From Scilla litardierei (lineage: Eukaryota; Streptophyta; Magnoliopsida; Asparagales; Asparagaceae): a DNA stretch of 64,000 bases. Where the stretch lies: assembly GCA_030789695.1 (NCBI GenBank), contig CM061139.1, positions 2,185,878 to 2,249,877 on the forward strand. Direction: 5' to 3'. A model generated the notes under the pieces. The model searched no databases. It was not told the DNA's origin and saw only the letters and a program-made list of their open reading frames with translations. Positions 63,695 through 64,000 of this stretch are shown piece after piece. Each line of letters begins with the position of its first letter. The first letter of the stretch is position 1. The position numbers and the translations under genes are program-made.

Positions 63695-64000
63695 TCTTTG
63701 AGGACCCAATGACCTTGGGTACCATGATATGAAAGTTTCTATCTTTAGGTACTCAAGGAAAAGAAAAAGAAAAGGAGCAACAAATTTAAATTTAGCTCCA
63801 AAGGGAATTGGATACTCGATAGCGGGTGTTCAAAACACATGACGGGTGACGCTCAATTGCTCTCCGGAGTAGTTCCCATTGCAAATGGAAACCGCGTCGT
63901 ATTTGGAGGCAACGAGAGCGGAACCATCGTCGGTGTTGGTAAAGTGGGTAACCCGTCTAAACCCTTAATTAGTGATGTTTATCTAGTTAATGGTTTAAAT
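63695..64000 (+). pseudogene. SireS protease start (runs off window)
   Basis: GNWILDSGCSKHMTGD at 63803-63850 is the copia aspartic protease catalytic motif (DSG), followed by an open frame to the window edge (VVFGGNESGTIVGVGKVG). It shares the frame of the preceding 63248-63694 ORF but several stops lie between 63692 and 63800. Integrase and RT should follow outside the window. Confidence 0.8.

Larger units (their letters stand above)
59677..64000 (+). mobile_element. SireS: Sirevirus-like copia element, 5' part
   Basis: 5' LTR 59677-61427, tRNA-Met primer site at 61430, a long gag with zinc knuckle and coiled coil, then the protease start before the right edge. The LTR opening with TTTTGATGATGAGCAAA and the long gag with coiled coil and GLG motif fit Sireviruses. 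The left target sequence is GTACC (59672-59676); the right copy lies outside. It interrupts TatT2. Confidence 0.85.

Overview
The window is plant nuclear DNA made almost entirely of nested LTR retrotransposons. The evidence is Ty3/gypsy and Ty1/copia proteins of plant lineages (chromodomain-bearing Tekay/Del type, Athila, Tat, Sirevirus), tRNA-Met, tRNA-Asp-like and Tat-type primer sites, 5-bp target-site duplications (TSDs), and a hAT-type MITE with an 8-bp TSD. I see no convincing host gene; the species cannot be named from this sequence, though a flowering plant is likely.

Layout. Positions 1-35801 are one nest. A minus-strand Tat-type gypsy element (TatT; LTR 35011-35801, gag debris 31344-34961) was hit by copia element CoA (up to 31343) and by solo LTR C2 (32542-34653). 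CoA was hit by the related copia element CoB (16046-26592) and by gypsy element Gy1 (ends 14171, begins before the window). CoB was hit by solo LTR C1 (22074-24030) and a hAT MITE (24089-24601). The 3' LTR of Gy1 was hit by a young gypsy element, Gy2 (3439-13050), whose LTRs are nearly identical. Nesting is therefore four levels deep along two branches.

Positions 35899-45812 hold a tandem LTR-gag-LTR-gag-LTR array (TRG, minus strand), a gag-only Sirevirus-like copia element flanked by a single ATATA duplication. After about 1.2 kb of unassigned sequence comes AthD (46979-57766, minus strand, TSD GTCAC), an Athila-type gypsy element with pol and an ORF in the env position but with most of gag and protease missing. 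Next is the 3' end of a second Tat-like element (TatT2, from 57936) with an antisense ORF relic. That element is cut at 59677 by a plus-strand Sirevirus-like copia element (SireS) that runs off the right edge.

How the parts work. Each element carries the standard cycle signals: LTR promoter with a TATA box, tRNA primer site, gag, pol, polypurine tract. Every autonomous-type copy seen is disabled by stops, frameshifts or deletions. The most notable signals are: (1) a hairpin with an AGGA/AGGG loop and covarying stems just upstream of the polypurine tract in three gypsy elements of two lineages; (2) two GT-AG introns inside Gy2, one exactly at the gag/pro junction; (3) arrays of short palindromic motifs in LTRs of several unrelated families, including one unit shared by a gypsy and a copia element; (4) a second array-plus-TATA module inside AthD, upstream of its env-position ORF.
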